Shown piece after piece: positions 9,270-20,300 of a stretch of DNA of 41,041 nucleotides; position 1 is the stretch's first letter, and every line of letters starts with the position of its first letter. The notes below the pieces were generated by a model. The model made no database searches and was not told the DNA's origin. It was given only the letters and a program-made list of their open reading frames with translations. This stretch comes from Nannocystaceae bacterium. GTDB lineage: Bacteria > Myxococcota_A > Polyangia > Nannocystales > Nannocystaceae. The DNA is taken from contig JAIBBS010000062.1 in NCBI GenBank assembly GCA_019694555.1, positions 1-41,041 on the forward strand. Reading direction: 5' to 3'. The translations under genes were made by a program, and so were the position numbers.

Positions 9270-9902
9270 TCAGCGCTCGCCCTCGCCCCGGCGCTGCTCG
9301 AGCTGCTGACGCACGCGCTCGGCCCAGTCGTCGAGGTTGCTCATCGTGGTCTCGACGACCTCGGCGTTGGCCGAAAGCTCCAGCAGGCGCTCGCGCAGCA
9401 GCTCGCGACCGCGGCGCAGGCGGCTGCGCACCGTGCCCTCGGGCACGCCCAGGACCTCGGCCAGCTCGGGCCCGCGCACGCGCTCGAAGTAGAACAGCTC
9501 GAGCGCGAGCTGCAGCTCGATCGGCAGCCGCCGCAGCGCGTGCAGCAGGTGCTGCTGCTGCTGGTCGCGCGCGAGCACACCGGTGGGCGAGATGCCGAGG
9601 TCCTCGCACGAGGTCACGCCGTAGTCGACCGCGCCCTCGCGCGCGCGACGCTCGAGGTAGTTGAACAGCTTGCTGCGCGCGGCGGTGAAGAGGTAGGTGC
9701 GGAAGCTGGCGTCGCCGCGAAAGCGGTCGCGCGCCTGCACGAGCGCCAAGAAGGTCTGCTGCACGAGATCGTCCGCATGGTCGGCGACCTTGTTGCGGAA
9801 GAAGCGGAACACCGCGTCGAAGTAGCGATCGAACAGGGCGTTGCCGGCCTTGGCGTCACCGCCACGCCAGGCTTCGAGCAGCTCGAGGTCGGAGTCGGGC
9901 AT
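9270..9902 (-). CDS. ECF-type RNA polymerase sigma factor
   Basis: 210 residues from the ATG at 9902. Sigma region 2 is about 22-90 ('LFDRYFDAVFRFF', 'DDLVQQTFLALVQ', 'FRTYLFTAARSKLFNYL'), where the D-D-V-Q-T-F pattern is the core-binding helix. Region 4 is about 120-180 ('LPIELQLALELFYFE', 'LAEVLGVPEGTVRSRLRRGR'), which has the helix-turn-helix for the -35 box. Region 3 is absent, which defines the ECF group. A roughly 30-residue charged tail follows region 4. No anti-sigma gene with a transmembrane helix is adjacent: upstream is Ku, 74 bases away on the same strand, and downstream is the kinase. Control by partner switching, by the tail, or simply by transcription with Ku are all possible. 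The link to DNA repair is only positional. Confidence 0.9.
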   Translation of the reverse strand: MPDSDLELLEAWRGGDAKAGNALFDRYFDAVFRFFRNKVADHADDLVQQTFLALVQARDRFRGDASFRTYLFTAARSKLFNYLERRAREGAVDYGVTSCEDLGISPTGVLARDQQQQHLLHALRRLPIELQLALELFYFERVRGPELAEVLGVPEGTVRSRLRRGRELLRERLLELSANAEVVETTMSNLDDWAERVRQQLEQRRGEGER

Positions 9903-9976
9903 CGGGTCGACCGGGCCCAGGTGGGCTCGCGCAAGCGTGGCAAGCCGCGGCGCCGCGCGCAAGCCAGCGCCGGCGA

Positions 9977-10801
9977 TCAGCCCTGCCCCGCGGACTTGCC
10001 GTCGGCCGCGGCGTCCGCGGCCGGCGCGTCGGTGGCACCGAGGCTCTGCTTGAGCGCCGCCATCAGATCGATGACCTGGGCCTTGGGGCTGGCCGCGGGC
10101 GCGGCGGTGATGTCTTGGCCCTCGACCTTGCGCTGGATCAACCCCTCGATGCGCGTGCGCACCTCGTCGGTGTACTGCTCGGGCCGGAAGCCCTTGCGCG
10201 CGCCCTGCTCGACCAGCTTGATCGCGAGGTCGAGCTCGCCGTCGCGGAGATCCGCGGTCTCGATGTCGACGTCCTCCATCGCCCGCACCTCGGCGGGATA
10301 GTGGAGCTGCTGCATGATGAGCCCGAGCTTCACCGGCCGCAGCAGCACCAGGTACTGCTTGCCGCGCGCGGCGTACTTCGCCAGCGCGACCAGCCCGGTG
10401 CGACGCAGCGCCTCGGCCAGCAGGTGATACGCCCGCGCCGCGCCCTCCTCGGGCCCGAGGTAGTAGGCCTTGTCGTAAAACAGCGGATCGACCGCGGCGA
10501 TCGGCACGAACTCGACGATGTCGATGCCGCCGGTGGCCTGCTCCTCGACCGCGTCGAGCTCCTCGGGCGTGAAGACGACGTACTGGCCCTTGGCGAACTC
10601 GTAGCCCTTGACGGTGTCCTCGCGCCCGACGATCGCGTCGTGCTTGGGACAGTGGAACTGGTACTTGAGCCGCGTGCCGCAGTCCTTGTGCAGGTTGTTG
10701 AAGTGGATGCCGTCCGAGGGCGACACCGACGTGAACAGCTTGACGGGGATCGACACCAGCCCGAAGGCGATGGTGCCCGACGAGATCGCGCGCGCGGCCA
10801 T
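9977..10801 (-). CDS. ku: Ku homodimer protein of bacterial non-homologous end joining
   Basis: 274 residues from ATG 10801, beginning with the family-typical 'MAARAISSGTIAFGLVSIPVKLF'-like opening (first strand of the Ku core); a longer reading from 10843 adds residues not seen in the family. The beta-barrel DNA-threading core covers about 1-225, with the two Cys of 'DCGTR' and 'FHCPKHD' and the 'GLIMQQLHYPAEVR' segment typical of bacterial Ku. The C-terminal tail (about 235-274) is Ala/Lys-rich and matches the LigD-recruiting or DNA-binding extension. Ku binds double-strand ends as a homodimer and recruits LigD, which is encoded divergently 135 bases away. Such ku-ligD pairing is the standard two-component NHEJ module. 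Confidence 0.96.
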   Translation of the reverse strand: MAARAISSGTIAFGLVSIPVKLFTSVSPSDGIHFNNLHKDCGTRLKYQFHCPKHDAIVGREDTVKGYEFAKGQYVVFTPEELDAVEEQATGGIDIVEFVPIAAVDPLFYDKAYYLGPEEGAARAYHLLAEALRRTGLVALAKYAARGKQYLVLLRPVKLGLIMQQLHYPAEVRAMEDVDIETADLRDGELDLAIKLVEQGARKGFRPEQYTDEVRTRIEGLIQRKVEGQDITAAPAASPKAQVIDLMAALKQSLGATDAPAADAAADGKSAGQG

Positions 10802-10877
10802 GGCCAGGCAACCTTGCGCCCTGTGGGGGCTGATTGCCAGCACCGCGTCGCGGTGCCGCCGGGCCCGGCCCCGAGCA

Positions 10878-10886
10878 TGCTACGAT
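10878..10886 (+). promoter_or_regulatory. Extended -10 promoter element for ligD
   Basis: TGCTACGAT in the ku-ligD divergent gap contains an extended -10 (TG-n-TACGAT). There is no good -35 at 16-18 bases. Start of transcription would be near 10893, between this box and the GTG start codons at 10906 and 10936. Same extended pattern (TGCTA) is seen before other genes of the window. Confidence 0.45.
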
Positions 10887-10935
10887 CGCGGCCGCATCGC
10901 GCCCCGTGGCCGTCTCCGAGCCGGGCGCGCCCGCC

Positions 10936-13590
10936 GTGGCACGTTCGCGATCCAGCTCCCGCAAGCGCTCGCCGCCCTCGGACGGCTCGCTCGCGCGCTA
11001 TCGCGAGAAGCGATCGGCGGACCGCACCAGTGAGCCGTTCGGCGGCGCCAAGCCCGGCGTCGGCGTCGGGCCCAAGCTGTTCGTGATCCAGAAGCACGAC
11101 GCGCGGCGGCTGCACTGGGATCTGCGGCTGGAGATGGACGGCGTGCTGCGCAGCTGGGCGGTGCCGCGCGGTCCCTCGCTCGATCCCGAGGAGAAGCGCA
11201 TGGCGGTGGAGACCGAGGACCACCCCATCGAGTACGTCGACTTCGAGGGCATCATCCCCGAGGGCAACTACGGCGCGGGGCCGATGATCGTGTGGGATCG
11301 CGGCGTGTACACGGCGCACATCCCGATGGACGAGGGCTACCGCGACGGCAAGCTGCTGTTCGAGCTGCACGGCCACAAGCTGCGCGGCGTGTGGACGCTG
11401 GTGCGCACCGCCGGCGGCGACGGCAAGCAGTGGTTGCTGATGAAGAAGCCCGACGGCGGCTCGCGGCTGGCGGGCATGGCCGAGCCCGACGAGCGCTCGG
11501 TGCTCTCGGGCCTGACCATCGAGGAGCTGCAGCACGGTCTGGCGCGCGTCGCCGAGATCCGCACGCAGCTGCAGGCCGCCGGCGCGCCGCGGCGCAGCGG
11601 TCCGCTGCACGCGATCGAACCCATGCTGGCGCAGATCGGCGAGGAGCCGTTCTCGCGCGAGGGCTGGCTGTTCGAGCTCAAGTACGACGGCTACCGCGTG
11701 CTCGCGGCCAGCGAGGCGCGACGCCCCGAGCTGCGCTACCGCAGCGGCTTCGACGCGACCGCGGCGTTCCCCGAGGTCGCGCGCACGCTCGCGGCGCTGC
11801 CGTACGAGCGCATGGTGCTCGACGGCGAGATCGTCGTGCTCGACGACGACGCGCGGCCCAACTTCCAGCGGCTGCAGAAGCGCGCGTTGTTGTTGCGCGC
11901 CCGCGACGTCGACCGCGCGATGCGCGAGCACCCGGTGGTCCTGTACGCCTTCGACCTGCTGGGCTTCGAGGACTTCGATCTGCGGCCATTGCCGCTGCAG
12001 CAGCGCAAGCAGCTGCTGCGCGCGCTGCTGCCCAGCGCCGGTGCGATCCGCTTCGCCGACCACGTGCACACCGAGGGCCTCGCGCTGTGGCGGCAGATCG
12101 AAGCGCTCGGGCTCGAGGGCATCATGGCCAAGCGCGCCGACGCGCCCTACGTCGGCGGCCGCAGTCCGGCGTGGCTCAAGCTGCGGACCGAACACACCGC
12201 CGACTTCGTGGTCGTGGGCTTCACGCTGCCCGAGGGCAGCCGCACCGGCCTGCGCGCGCTGCACCTGGCCGCGTTCGGCGAGCAGGGCCTGACCTACGTC
12301 GGTCGCGTCGGCAGCGGCCTGGGCGAGGACGACCTCACCACGCTGCGTCGCCTGCTCGACGCGCGCGTGCGCGCCCAGGTGCCGTGCACCGGACCGGTGC
12401 CGCCGGGCAAGGGCTTCGTGTGGGTCGAGCCCGAGCTCGTGGTCGAGGTCCGCTTCAAGCACCTCACCGACGAGGGCCTGCTGCGTCACCCGGTGTTCTT
12501 GCGCCTGCGCGACGACAAGCCGCCGTCGCAGTGCGCGATGCCCCGGGCCAACGACGCGCTCGCACCCGAGCGCGAGCCCGCCGAGGATCCCGGCGACGAC
12601 GCGCAGGCGCGGCTGCAGGCGGCCGAGCGCGAGCTCGCCGAGGCCGACGCACGCGAGGCCGCGGCACTCGCCGCCGCGACCGCCGGCGCCGCGGCGGCCG
12701 ACACCCGCCGCGTCGTCATCTCGAACCCCGACAAGCTCTTCTGGCCCGCCGACGGCTACCGCAAGCGCGACCTGGTCGCGTTCTACCGCGAGGTCTCGCC
12801 GTGGCTGCTGCGCTACCTGCGCGACCGTCCGCTGGTGCTCACGCGCTACCCCGACGGCATCGACGGCAAGTCGTTCTTCCAGAAGAACGCGCCGCCGTAC
12901 GTGCCGCCTTGGATCCGCACCAAGACCATGTGGAGCGAGCACGCCGAGCGCGAGATCGAGTACTTCGTGTGCGACGACGCCGACGCGATCGCGTACGTCG
13001 CCAACCTCGCGACCATCCCGCTGCACGTGTGGGGCAGCCGGCTCGCCGACCTGCAGCACCCCGACTGGTGCATCCTCGATCTCGACCCCAAGGGCGCACC
13101 GTTTCCGCACGTGGTCCGCATCGCCCGCGAGATCGAGGCGCTGTGCGCCGCGATCTCGCTGCCCGCGTTCCTCAAGACCAGCGGCTCGACCGGCCTGCAC
13201 GTGCTGATGCCGCTGGGGCGGCAGTGCACCTTCGAACAGTGCAAGCAGCTGGGCGAGATCCTCGCGACGGTGGTGTGCCGCCGGCTGCCCGACATCGCGA
13301 CCATCGAGCGGCACGTGCCGTCGCGACGCGGTCGCGTGTACCTCGACTTCGTGCAAAACGGCCACGGTCGCCTGCTGGTGGCACCGCTGTCGCTGCGGCC
13401 GCTGCCGCGCGCGCCGGTGTCGACACCGCTGCACTGGCACGAGCTGCGCGAGGACCTCGACATCCACGACTTCAACCTCGCGACCGTGCCCGCGCGCCTG
13501 GCCACGATCGGCGACCCCATGCAGGCCGTGCTCGAGCTGCGCCCGGATCTGCCGGCGGTGCTCGAGCGGCTGCTGCCGCTGGCGCAGTGA
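10936..13590 (+). CDS. ligD: Multifunctional ATP-dependent DNA ligase D (PE-ligase-polymerase)
   Basis: 884 residues from GTG 10936; GTG 10906 (ten residues more) is an equally legal start, and the sequence just after 10936 (Ser/Arg-rich, then 'LARYREKR') is how many LigD proteins begin. Domain order: 3'-phosphoesterase (about 38-180; His60 in HWDLRLEMDG, 'WAVPRGPS'), ATP-dependent ligase (about 215-540; adenylated Lys249 in the KYDG motif, 'EGIMAKR', then the OB fold), an Ala/Glu-rich linker (about 545-590), and primase-like polymerase (about 595-875; catalytic DLD at 715-717, 'KTSGSTGLHV'). This is the Pseudomonas-type order, different from the mycobacterial Pol-PE-Lig. It trims, fills and seals ends held by Ku. 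The stop overlaps the next gene's GTG. Confidence 0.96.
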   Translation: MARSRSSSRKRSPPSDGSLARYREKRSADRTSEPFGGAKPGVGVGPKLFVIQKHDARRLHWDLRLEMDGVLRSWAVPRGPSLDPEEKRMAVETEDHPIEYVDFEGIIPEGNYGAGPMIVWDRGVYTAHIPMDEGYRDGKLLFELHGHKLRGVWTLVRTAGGDGKQWLLMKKPDGGSRLAGMAEPDERSVLSGLTIEELQHGLARVAEIRTQLQAAGAPRRSGPLHAIEPMLAQIGEEPFSREGWLFELKYDGYRVLAASEARRPELRYRSGFDATAAFPEVARTLAALPYERMVLDGEIVVLDDDARPNFQRLQKRALLLRARDVDRAMREHPVVLYAFDLLGFEDFDLRPLPLQQRKQLLRALLPSAGAIRFADHVHTEGLALWRQIEALGLEGIMAKRADAPYVGGRSPAWLKLRTEHTADFVVVGFTLPEGSRTGLRALHLAAFGEQGLTYVGRVGSGLGEDDLTTLRRLLDARVRAQVPCTGPVPPGKGFVWVEPELVVEVRFKHLTDEGLLRHPVFLRLRDDKPPSQCAMPRANDALAPEREPAEDPGDDAQARLQAAERELAEADAREAAALAAATAGAAAADTRRVVISNPDKLFWPADGYRKRDLVAFYREVSPWLLRYLRDRPLVLTRYPDGIDGKSFFQKNAPPYVPPWIRTKTMWSEHAEREIEYFVCDDADAIAYVANLATIPLHVWGSRLADLQHPDWCILDLDPKGAPFPHVVRIAREIEALCAAISLPAFLKTSGSTGLHVLMPLGRQCTFEQCKQLGEILATVVCRRLPDIATIERHVPSRRGRVYLDFVQNGHGRLLVAPLSLRPLPRAPVSTPLHWHELREDLDIHDFNLATVPARLATIGDPMQAVLELRPDLPAVLERLLPLAQ

Positions 13591-14294
13591 CGACCGCGAT
13601 GGATCCCAGCCCCGAAGCGTTTCGCATCCCGCTGCCGCCCGGCGCCGGCGCGCCCGACTCGGTCGCCGCGCTCGCCCGGGTGCCCGCGCAGCCGCATGCG
13701 CTCGTGCTGCTGGCCCACGGCGCCGGTGCGGACATGCACCACGCGTTCCTCGCGGGCCTGGCCGAGGCGCTGGCGCAGGTCGGGGTCGCGACGATGCGCT
13801 ACCAGTTCCCCTACACCGACGCGGGCCGACGCCGCATCGATCCGCAGCCGCTGCTGCTGGCGACGGTGCGGGCCGCGGCCGCGACCGCGGCCGCGCGCTG
13901 GCCCACGCTGCCGCGCTTCGCCGGCGGCAAGTCGATGGGCGGCCGCATGACCACGCTGGCCAGCGCGAGCGCGCCGCTGCCGGTGCGGGGCCTGGTGGTG
14001 CTGGGCTTCCCGCTGCACCCGCGCGGCCAGACCGGCACCACGCGCGCGGACCACCTCGCGGCGATCCGACAGCCGCTGCTGCTGCTGCAGGGCACGCGCG
14101 ACGAGCTCACCGAGCTGCAGGCGCTGCGCCCCATGGTACCGCAGCACGCACGGCTGCACGTGGTCGAGCACGCCGATCACGGCTTTGCGGTCCTGCGTCG
14201 CAGTGGACGCACCGCCGAGCAGGTGCAGGCCGAGCTGCGCGATGCGATCGCGGCGTTCGTCCGCGACCCCGGTGACGGCGCGCCCCTGGTATAG
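13587..14294 (+). CDS. Small alpha/beta hydrolase (TEX30/KANL3-like)
   Basis: 235 residues from GTG 13587, which overlaps the LigD stop as GTGA. ATG 13599 (231 residues) is the alternative. I prefer the GTG because the ATGA/GTGA overlap recurs through this window. The fold shows 'LVLLAHGAGADMHH' (oxyanion region), nucleophile Ser in GKSMGGR, an acid residue near 'LLQGTRDELT' and His in 'VEHADHGF', matching the TEX30/KANL3-like or dienelactone-hydrolase-related group. No signal peptide, so cytoplasmic. Substrate unknown. Translational coupling with ligD hints at shared expression but gives no clear role in repair. Its last codon and stop lie inside the -10 box of the next gene. Confidence 0.85.
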   Translation: MTTAMDPSPEAFRIPLPPGAGAPDSVAALARVPAQPHALVLLAHGAGADMHHAFLAGLAEALAQVGVATMRYQFPYTDAGRRRIDPQPLLLATVRAAAATAAARWPTLPRFAGGKSMGGRMTTLASASAPLPVRGLVVLGFPLHPRGQTGTTRADHLAAIRQPLLLLQGTRDELTELQALRPMVPQHARLHVVEHADHGFAVLRRSGRTAEQVQAELRDAIAAFVRDPGDGAPLV

Positions 14295-14295
14295 T
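14290..14295 (+). promoter_or_regulatory. -10 box of the giant TPR gene
   Basis: TATAGT (five of six consensus bases) spans the stop codon of the hydrolase gene. The expected -35 position is GC-rich and does not match. Transcription would start near 14302, leaving a leader of about 50 bases before ATG 14353. The gene therefore probably has its own promoter despite the short gap. Confidence 0.5.
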
Positions 14296-14352
14296 TCCGT
14301 CCCCGTGCGCGCGCCCCCAGGCGTTTGGGCGCGGCCACGGACGAGGGACCAG

Positions 14353-17300
14353 ATGGCGCAGGGATCGAAGGGCGGAGCGCAGGTCGGCAGCACGGGCGGC
14401 AGCGCCCCGGAGTCCTTTTCCGCCGCGCTCGCGGCGGTGCGCGCGGCACCCGAGCGCGCGGAGGCGTGGGCCGCGGCCGAGGAGCTCGCCGATGCGCTGC
14501 AGCGGCCCGACGACCTCGCCGCGGTCTACCGCGAGGTGCTCGAGGGTCAGCTGTCGCGGCCGGTCCGCAACGAGGTCGCACGCCGGGCCGCGCGCTTCCA
14601 CGACGAGTGGTTCGGCGACAACCCCGATCAGATGGCGTCGCTGCTCGGTCGCATCGTCGAGCTCGACCCCGAGGCGCAGTGGGCGTTCGAGCGCCACGTC
14701 GTGGTGCTGACGGTCGCCGAGCGCTGGGACGAGCTGCTCGACGTCTACGATCGCGCGCTGTCGCACACCACCGACGCGAGCCGACGCAAGCGCCTGCTCG
14801 ACGAGGCCGCGCACATCGCCAAGGACTTCGCGGGCGCGCCCAACCGCGCCATCGACTACCTGCAGCTGCAGCTCGAGGCCGACCCCAACAACGCGGGCGT
14901 GGTCGCAGGCATCGAGCGCCTGCTCGAGCGTCAGCGCCGGTGGGAGGACCTGATCGAGATGTGGCAGGCGCGGGTGATCGACATGCCCAGCGCCGACGCC
15001 CGCACCACGCGGGTGCGCACCGCCACCGCGTTCCTCGATCACCTCGACGCGCCCGGACCCGCGCTCGACGAGCTGCGTGCGCTGGTCGCCGACGCGCCGG
15101 GTCACCCCGACGCCGCGCGTCTGCTCGAGCGCATCTTGGCCATGGACACCGCGCCGGTGTCGGTGCGGCTGTCGGCGCTGGCGCTGCTGCGCAAGATCTA
15201 CGAGGCGACCGCGCGCCCCGACGCGGTGATCGAGGCGGTCGAGCGCGCGCTGGGCTTCGCCGAGGGGCCCGATCGCCTGGCGCTGCATCGCGAGGCCGGC
15301 GCGCGCCTGGCCATCGCCGATCGCGACGCCGAGGCGGTGCGCCACTACGCGACGCTGCTGCGGCTCGAGCCCGACGACACCGACGCGCGCAAGCAGCTGC
15401 GGCTGCTCGCCGATCGCTCGGGCCTGCACGCCGCCTTCGCCGACGCGCTGTGCGAGGCCGCCGGCGCGGCCGAGCCGACCGGACGGATGGCGCTGCGCTA
15501 CGAGGCCGCGCAGGCCCACGCACAGCGACTGTCCGCGCCCGAGCGCGCGGCGGAGCTGCTGACGCTGGTGGTCGCCGACGGCGACGCCGACCGCTCGCTC
15601 GCGCTGTCGGCCGCGCACCAACTCGCCGAGCTGCTGGCCAAGGCCGGCCGCGACGCCGAGCGTCTGGGCGTGCTCGAGCGCCTCGCGGAGCTCGAGCACT
15701 CCGCGTCGCTGCGCCGCGCGGTGCTGGGCGAGGCCGCGCGCCTGGCCGACACGCTGGGCGACCCCGATCGCGCGCTCGCGGCCTACGCCCGCCGCCTGTC
15801 GCAGGACCCCAGCGATCGCGACGCGCTCGACGCCACCATCGAGGTGCTCGAGCGCAACGATCGCATCGCCGAGCTGGTCGACGCGCTGGGACGCCGCGCC
15901 GCGATCGCGGTGCTGCCACCGCAACGCCGCGCGGATCTGGTGCGCCGCGCGACGCTGCAGGCCCGCACGCTGCGCGACCCCGCCGGCGCGATCGAGACCT
16001 GGACGGCGATCCGCCGCGAGTTCGGCGACGAGCCCGAGACCATCGACGCCCTCGACGCGCTGCTCGAGCAGACCGGGCGCACCGACGAGCGTGCCGGCGT
16101 CGCCGGCGACGCCGCGCAGTCGATCCGCGCGCGCGCGGTCGCACTGGCGGTGCGGCTGGGCGAGGTCCACCGGCTCGCGGTCGGCGACACGCTGCAGGCC
16201 GCCGCCGCGTACGAGGACGCGCTCGCGATCGATCCCGGCGACCGCTCGGCCCAGGCCGGACTGCTCGCGTTGCTCGACGACGCGAAGGCCGGCGGCGTCG
16301 CGGCCGAGGCGCTGGCCCGCGCGCGGCGGCGTGCCACCGACACGCATGGCCTGCTCGCGCTGGTCGACACGCGCGTGCGTCGGGCCCCCGGGCCGCGCGA
16401 GGCCATCGCGGTGCTGCGCGAGGCCGCGGCGCTGCAGGAACAGCACACCGGGGACGCCGGCGCGGCACTCGACGCCATCGCGCACGCGTTCACGCTCGAT
16501 CCCACCGACACCGGCCTCGAGCACGAGCTGCTGCGGCTGGGCGCCGCGACCGGCCGCTGGGACGCGGTCGCCGACGCCTACCGCACCGCGACCGCGGTCG
16601 CGGCCCACCCTGCCCGCGCCGCGCACCTGCACATGGCCGAGGGCCGCATCCGCGAGCGCGAGCTCGCCGACGCCGCCGGCGCGGCGGAGGCCTATGCCTC
16701 CGCCGCCGACCACGATCCCGACGCCACCGAGATCCACCGCGCGCTGGTGCGCGCGGCCGCGGGCGCAGGCCGCTTCGCCGAGGCCAGCCGCGGCGCGCTC
16801 GCGCTGTGCCGCGGACGCCAGGCGATCGACATCGACGCGATCGAGGCGCTGGTCCACGCCGCGCAACGCCGCGACGCGTGGCCGGAGCTCGTCGATGCGT
16901 TCGGTGCCGCGCTGCTCGAGGCGCAGCTGCCCGACGCGGTCGCGCGCGAGCTCGAGCTGGTGTTGGCGCAGTGGCACCGCGATCACTGCGCCGACGCGGT
17001 CGCAGCCAGCGCCGCAGCGGCGCGCGCGGTCGGCCGCACGCCCGAGCACCTGCCCGCGCTCGAGCTGCTCGCGACGCTGCAGCGCGAGCTGTCCGACGCG
17101 GGCCTGCTCGAGACGCTGCTCGCGCTCGATCGCCTGCGCCCCGCGGAGCTCGAGCACCTGCGCGAGGCCGCCGCGCTGGCCGCCGGCAGCGGCGCGACCG
17201 CGCGCGCGCACGAGCTCGCCGCGACGCTGCACCGCAAGGCCGCGCGCCTGCTCGTCACCGGTGGCCCGCACGAGCCCACCGCCCAGACCGCGATCGCATC

Positions 17301-20300
17301 GCTGTCGCAGTGGGTCGACGGGCTGCTGGCCCAAGGCGATCGCACCGGCGCGATCGATGCGTTGCTGTCGGCCGCGAGCCTGCCGCTGCCCAGCGACGCG
17401 GCCGCGGGCCAGCGGCTGCGTGCGGCCCGACTCGCCGCCGAGCAGGGCGATCGCGGCCGCGCGATCCACATCATGCGCGAGGTCTTGGCCGCACGGCCCG
17501 ACGACCGCGCGTTGGTGGCGGAGCTGGCTGCGCTGTGCGCCGCCGACGGTCGCATCGTCGAGCTCGTGCACCTGCGCACGCGCGAGCTGGAGCTGACCGA
17601 GGATCTGGCGCGACGACTCGAGCTGCGGCTCGAGATCTCGCAGCTGGTCGGCGAGCTCGAGCACCGCGGCGGCCGCGTCGAGGCGCTGCAACGCAACCTC
17701 GCCGAGCACCCCGGTCATCGCGCGTCGATCGACGCGCTCGCGAGCATCCTCGAGGACAAGGGCCGCCCGGGCCAGCTGTGCGACATCCTCGAGCAGCAGG
17801 CGGCCGCGCTCGAGCGCGAGGGCAACCCCGCGCGCGCGGCCGAGCTGTGGGCCATGGCCGCGGCGCTCGCGGGCGACCGCCTGTCCGACGCCGACCGCGC
17901 GATCGCTGCGCTCACGCGCCAGGTCGAGCTGGTGCCCGACAACGACGCGCTCGACTCGCTCGCGCGGCTGCACCTCGCGCGCAACGATCCGCGCGCGGCG
18001 GCGGCGTGCCTGCAGCAGCGGCTCGAGCACACCGAGCCCGGCGCGCGCGTGCCGGTGCTGTTGCGCCTGGCGCGGGCGCTGCTGCAGGCCGACCGCGAGG
18101 TCGATGCGATCGCGACGCTGCAGGCCGCGTTCGAGGAGGCGCCGCGCAACGCCGAGGTGCGCAAGCTGCTGCTGCGGCTGTATCGCACGCGCGAGGCGTG
18201 GGAGCAGCTCGCGCGCGCGCTGGTGGTCGCGGCCGAGGCCGTCACCGACGAGGCCACCGTCGTCGCCTATGCGCGCGAGGCCGCGGAGATCTACGGCGAC
18301 CGGCTCGATGCGCCCGACAAGGCCGTGCCGGTGCTGCAGCGCGCGCTGTCGCTGGGCGAGCCCGATCGCGGCCTGCGGGCGCGGCTGGCCGACGGCCTGC
18401 GCGTGGCCGGCCGCACCGAGGAGGCCCGCGCGGTGATCGAACAGCTGATCGCCGACTACGGCCGGCGGCGCTCGCCCGAGCGCGCGACCGCCCACCTGTT
18501 GCTGGGCAAGGTGCTGCACGCCGCGGGCGAGCGCGACGCGGCGCTCGATCAACTCGAGTTGGCCGCGGGCATGGACGCGGGCAACCCGGCGATCATGGCC
18601 ATGTTGGCGCAGACCGCCCGCGAGATGGGCCAGCTCGACCGCGCGGAGCGGTCGTACCGCGCGCTGCTGATCGTGTTGCGGCGGCCGCCCGAGGCCGGCG
18701 ATCTGCTGCGCTCGCCGGTGCGCTCGGCCGAGGTGCTCTACGAGCTGTCGGCGATCGCGGCCGAGCGCGGCCAGGGCTCGCTGGCACAGGAGCTGGTCGA
18801 GTCGGCGCTCGAGGCCGTGGTCCACGACGACACCGAGGCGCAGCCGCTGCAGCAACGCCTGCAGGCCCGCGGCGACAAGGCGCTGCTGCGCCGCGTGCTC
18901 CAGGTGCGGCTGCACAACGTCGACAACCGCCGCCGCCGGGCCGAGGTCCTCGCCGACCTCGCGCGCGGTCACGCCGAGGACGGCGACGACGCGCAGGCGC
19001 TGCCGCTGCTGCTGTCGGCCATCGGCGCCGACCCGGGCAACCCGACGCTGCACGAGCAGACCCGCGCGGTCGCGACGCGGGCGGGTGCGCTGCCGCGCTA
19101 CGCCGAGGAGCTCGAGCAACAGCTGGAGAAGGCGCGGCGCACCTCCGACGTGCACGTGCGCTGCGAGCTGCTGCTGCGGCTGGCCGAGGCGACCGAGCGC
19201 GATCAGGGCGACTATGATCGCGCCGCCGACCTGCTCGCGCAGGCCGAGGGCACCGGCGTGCGCGAGGTCGACGTGTGGCGTGCGGCCGCACGCGTGGCCG
19301 CGGCCCGCGGCGACAACGCCGAGCAGATGCGGATCCTCGAGCGGCTCGCCAACCTCGGCGAGTCGGCCGCGGAGACCCGCGCCGACGCGCTCTACCGCAT
19401 GGCCGAGGTGCAGCTGGCCGAGCCCGAGACCGTGGACCAGGGCGTGGCGACGCTGCAGGAGGCGCTGTCGACCGACCCCCGGCACGAGCGCGCCGCGCGA
19501 ATCCTCGCGCGCGCGACCGACCCCGAGCGCAACGCCCCGCGCGCCGATCTGCTGGCGCTGTTCGAGCTCGTCGCGCGCAAGGCCGGCGACGAGGCCGCGC
19601 TGTTGCTCGCGCTCGAGCGCCGCGTGTCGCTGCCCGAGGCCACGCCCGAGGAGGCGCGCGAGGCCGCCGAGCTCGCGGCGCGGCGCGGCGATGCTCCGCG
19701 CGCGCGGGCGTTGATGCTGCGCGCGGTCGAGCTCGGCAGCGCGATGCTCGACGCGGGCGCACGCACGGCGTGGGCGCTCACCGGCCTGGCCGAGGATCAC
19801 CTCGCGGGCGGCGAGCTCCCCGGCGCGGTGCAGTGGTTCATCGAGGCCGCGGGCGTGTGCACGCCCGAGGAGCTGCTGTCGCTGGCCGATCGCATCGCGG
19901 CGCAGACCGGCGACGACGCCGCCACGGTGCGCGTGTACGAGGCGCTGCTCGAGCGCGACGCGTCGCTGCGCGGCGCGTGGCAGCCGCTGGCGGGCGTGTT
20001 CCGCCGCACCGGCGACACCGCGCGGCTGCATCGGCTGGTCGACGAGACGCTCGATTCGCTCGGCAGCGCCGACGAGCGCAACGCCATGCGGCTCGAGCTG
20101 GTCACCGCGCTGCTGGGCGAGGGCGACCCACGCGACGAGGCGCCCGCGGTGCTGCGCGACGTGCTGCGCGAGCAGCCCGACAACGCCCAGGCTCGCGCGC
20201 TGCTGCTCGAGGTGTTCGAGCGCACCGGTCGCGCCGGCGAGATCGACGATCTCATGCGCGAGCAGCTGATCGAGGATCAGGCCCGCGGCGACGGCGAGGC

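Noticed and set aside
10330..13467. Long minus-strand frame opposite ligD
   Set aside because: It overlaps ligD and ku in their shadow frames and has His/Arg/Val-rich low-complexity sequence.
10934..13590. Unusual LigD domain order as a novelty
   Set aside because: PE-ligase-polymerase is the known Pseudomonas-type arrangement.
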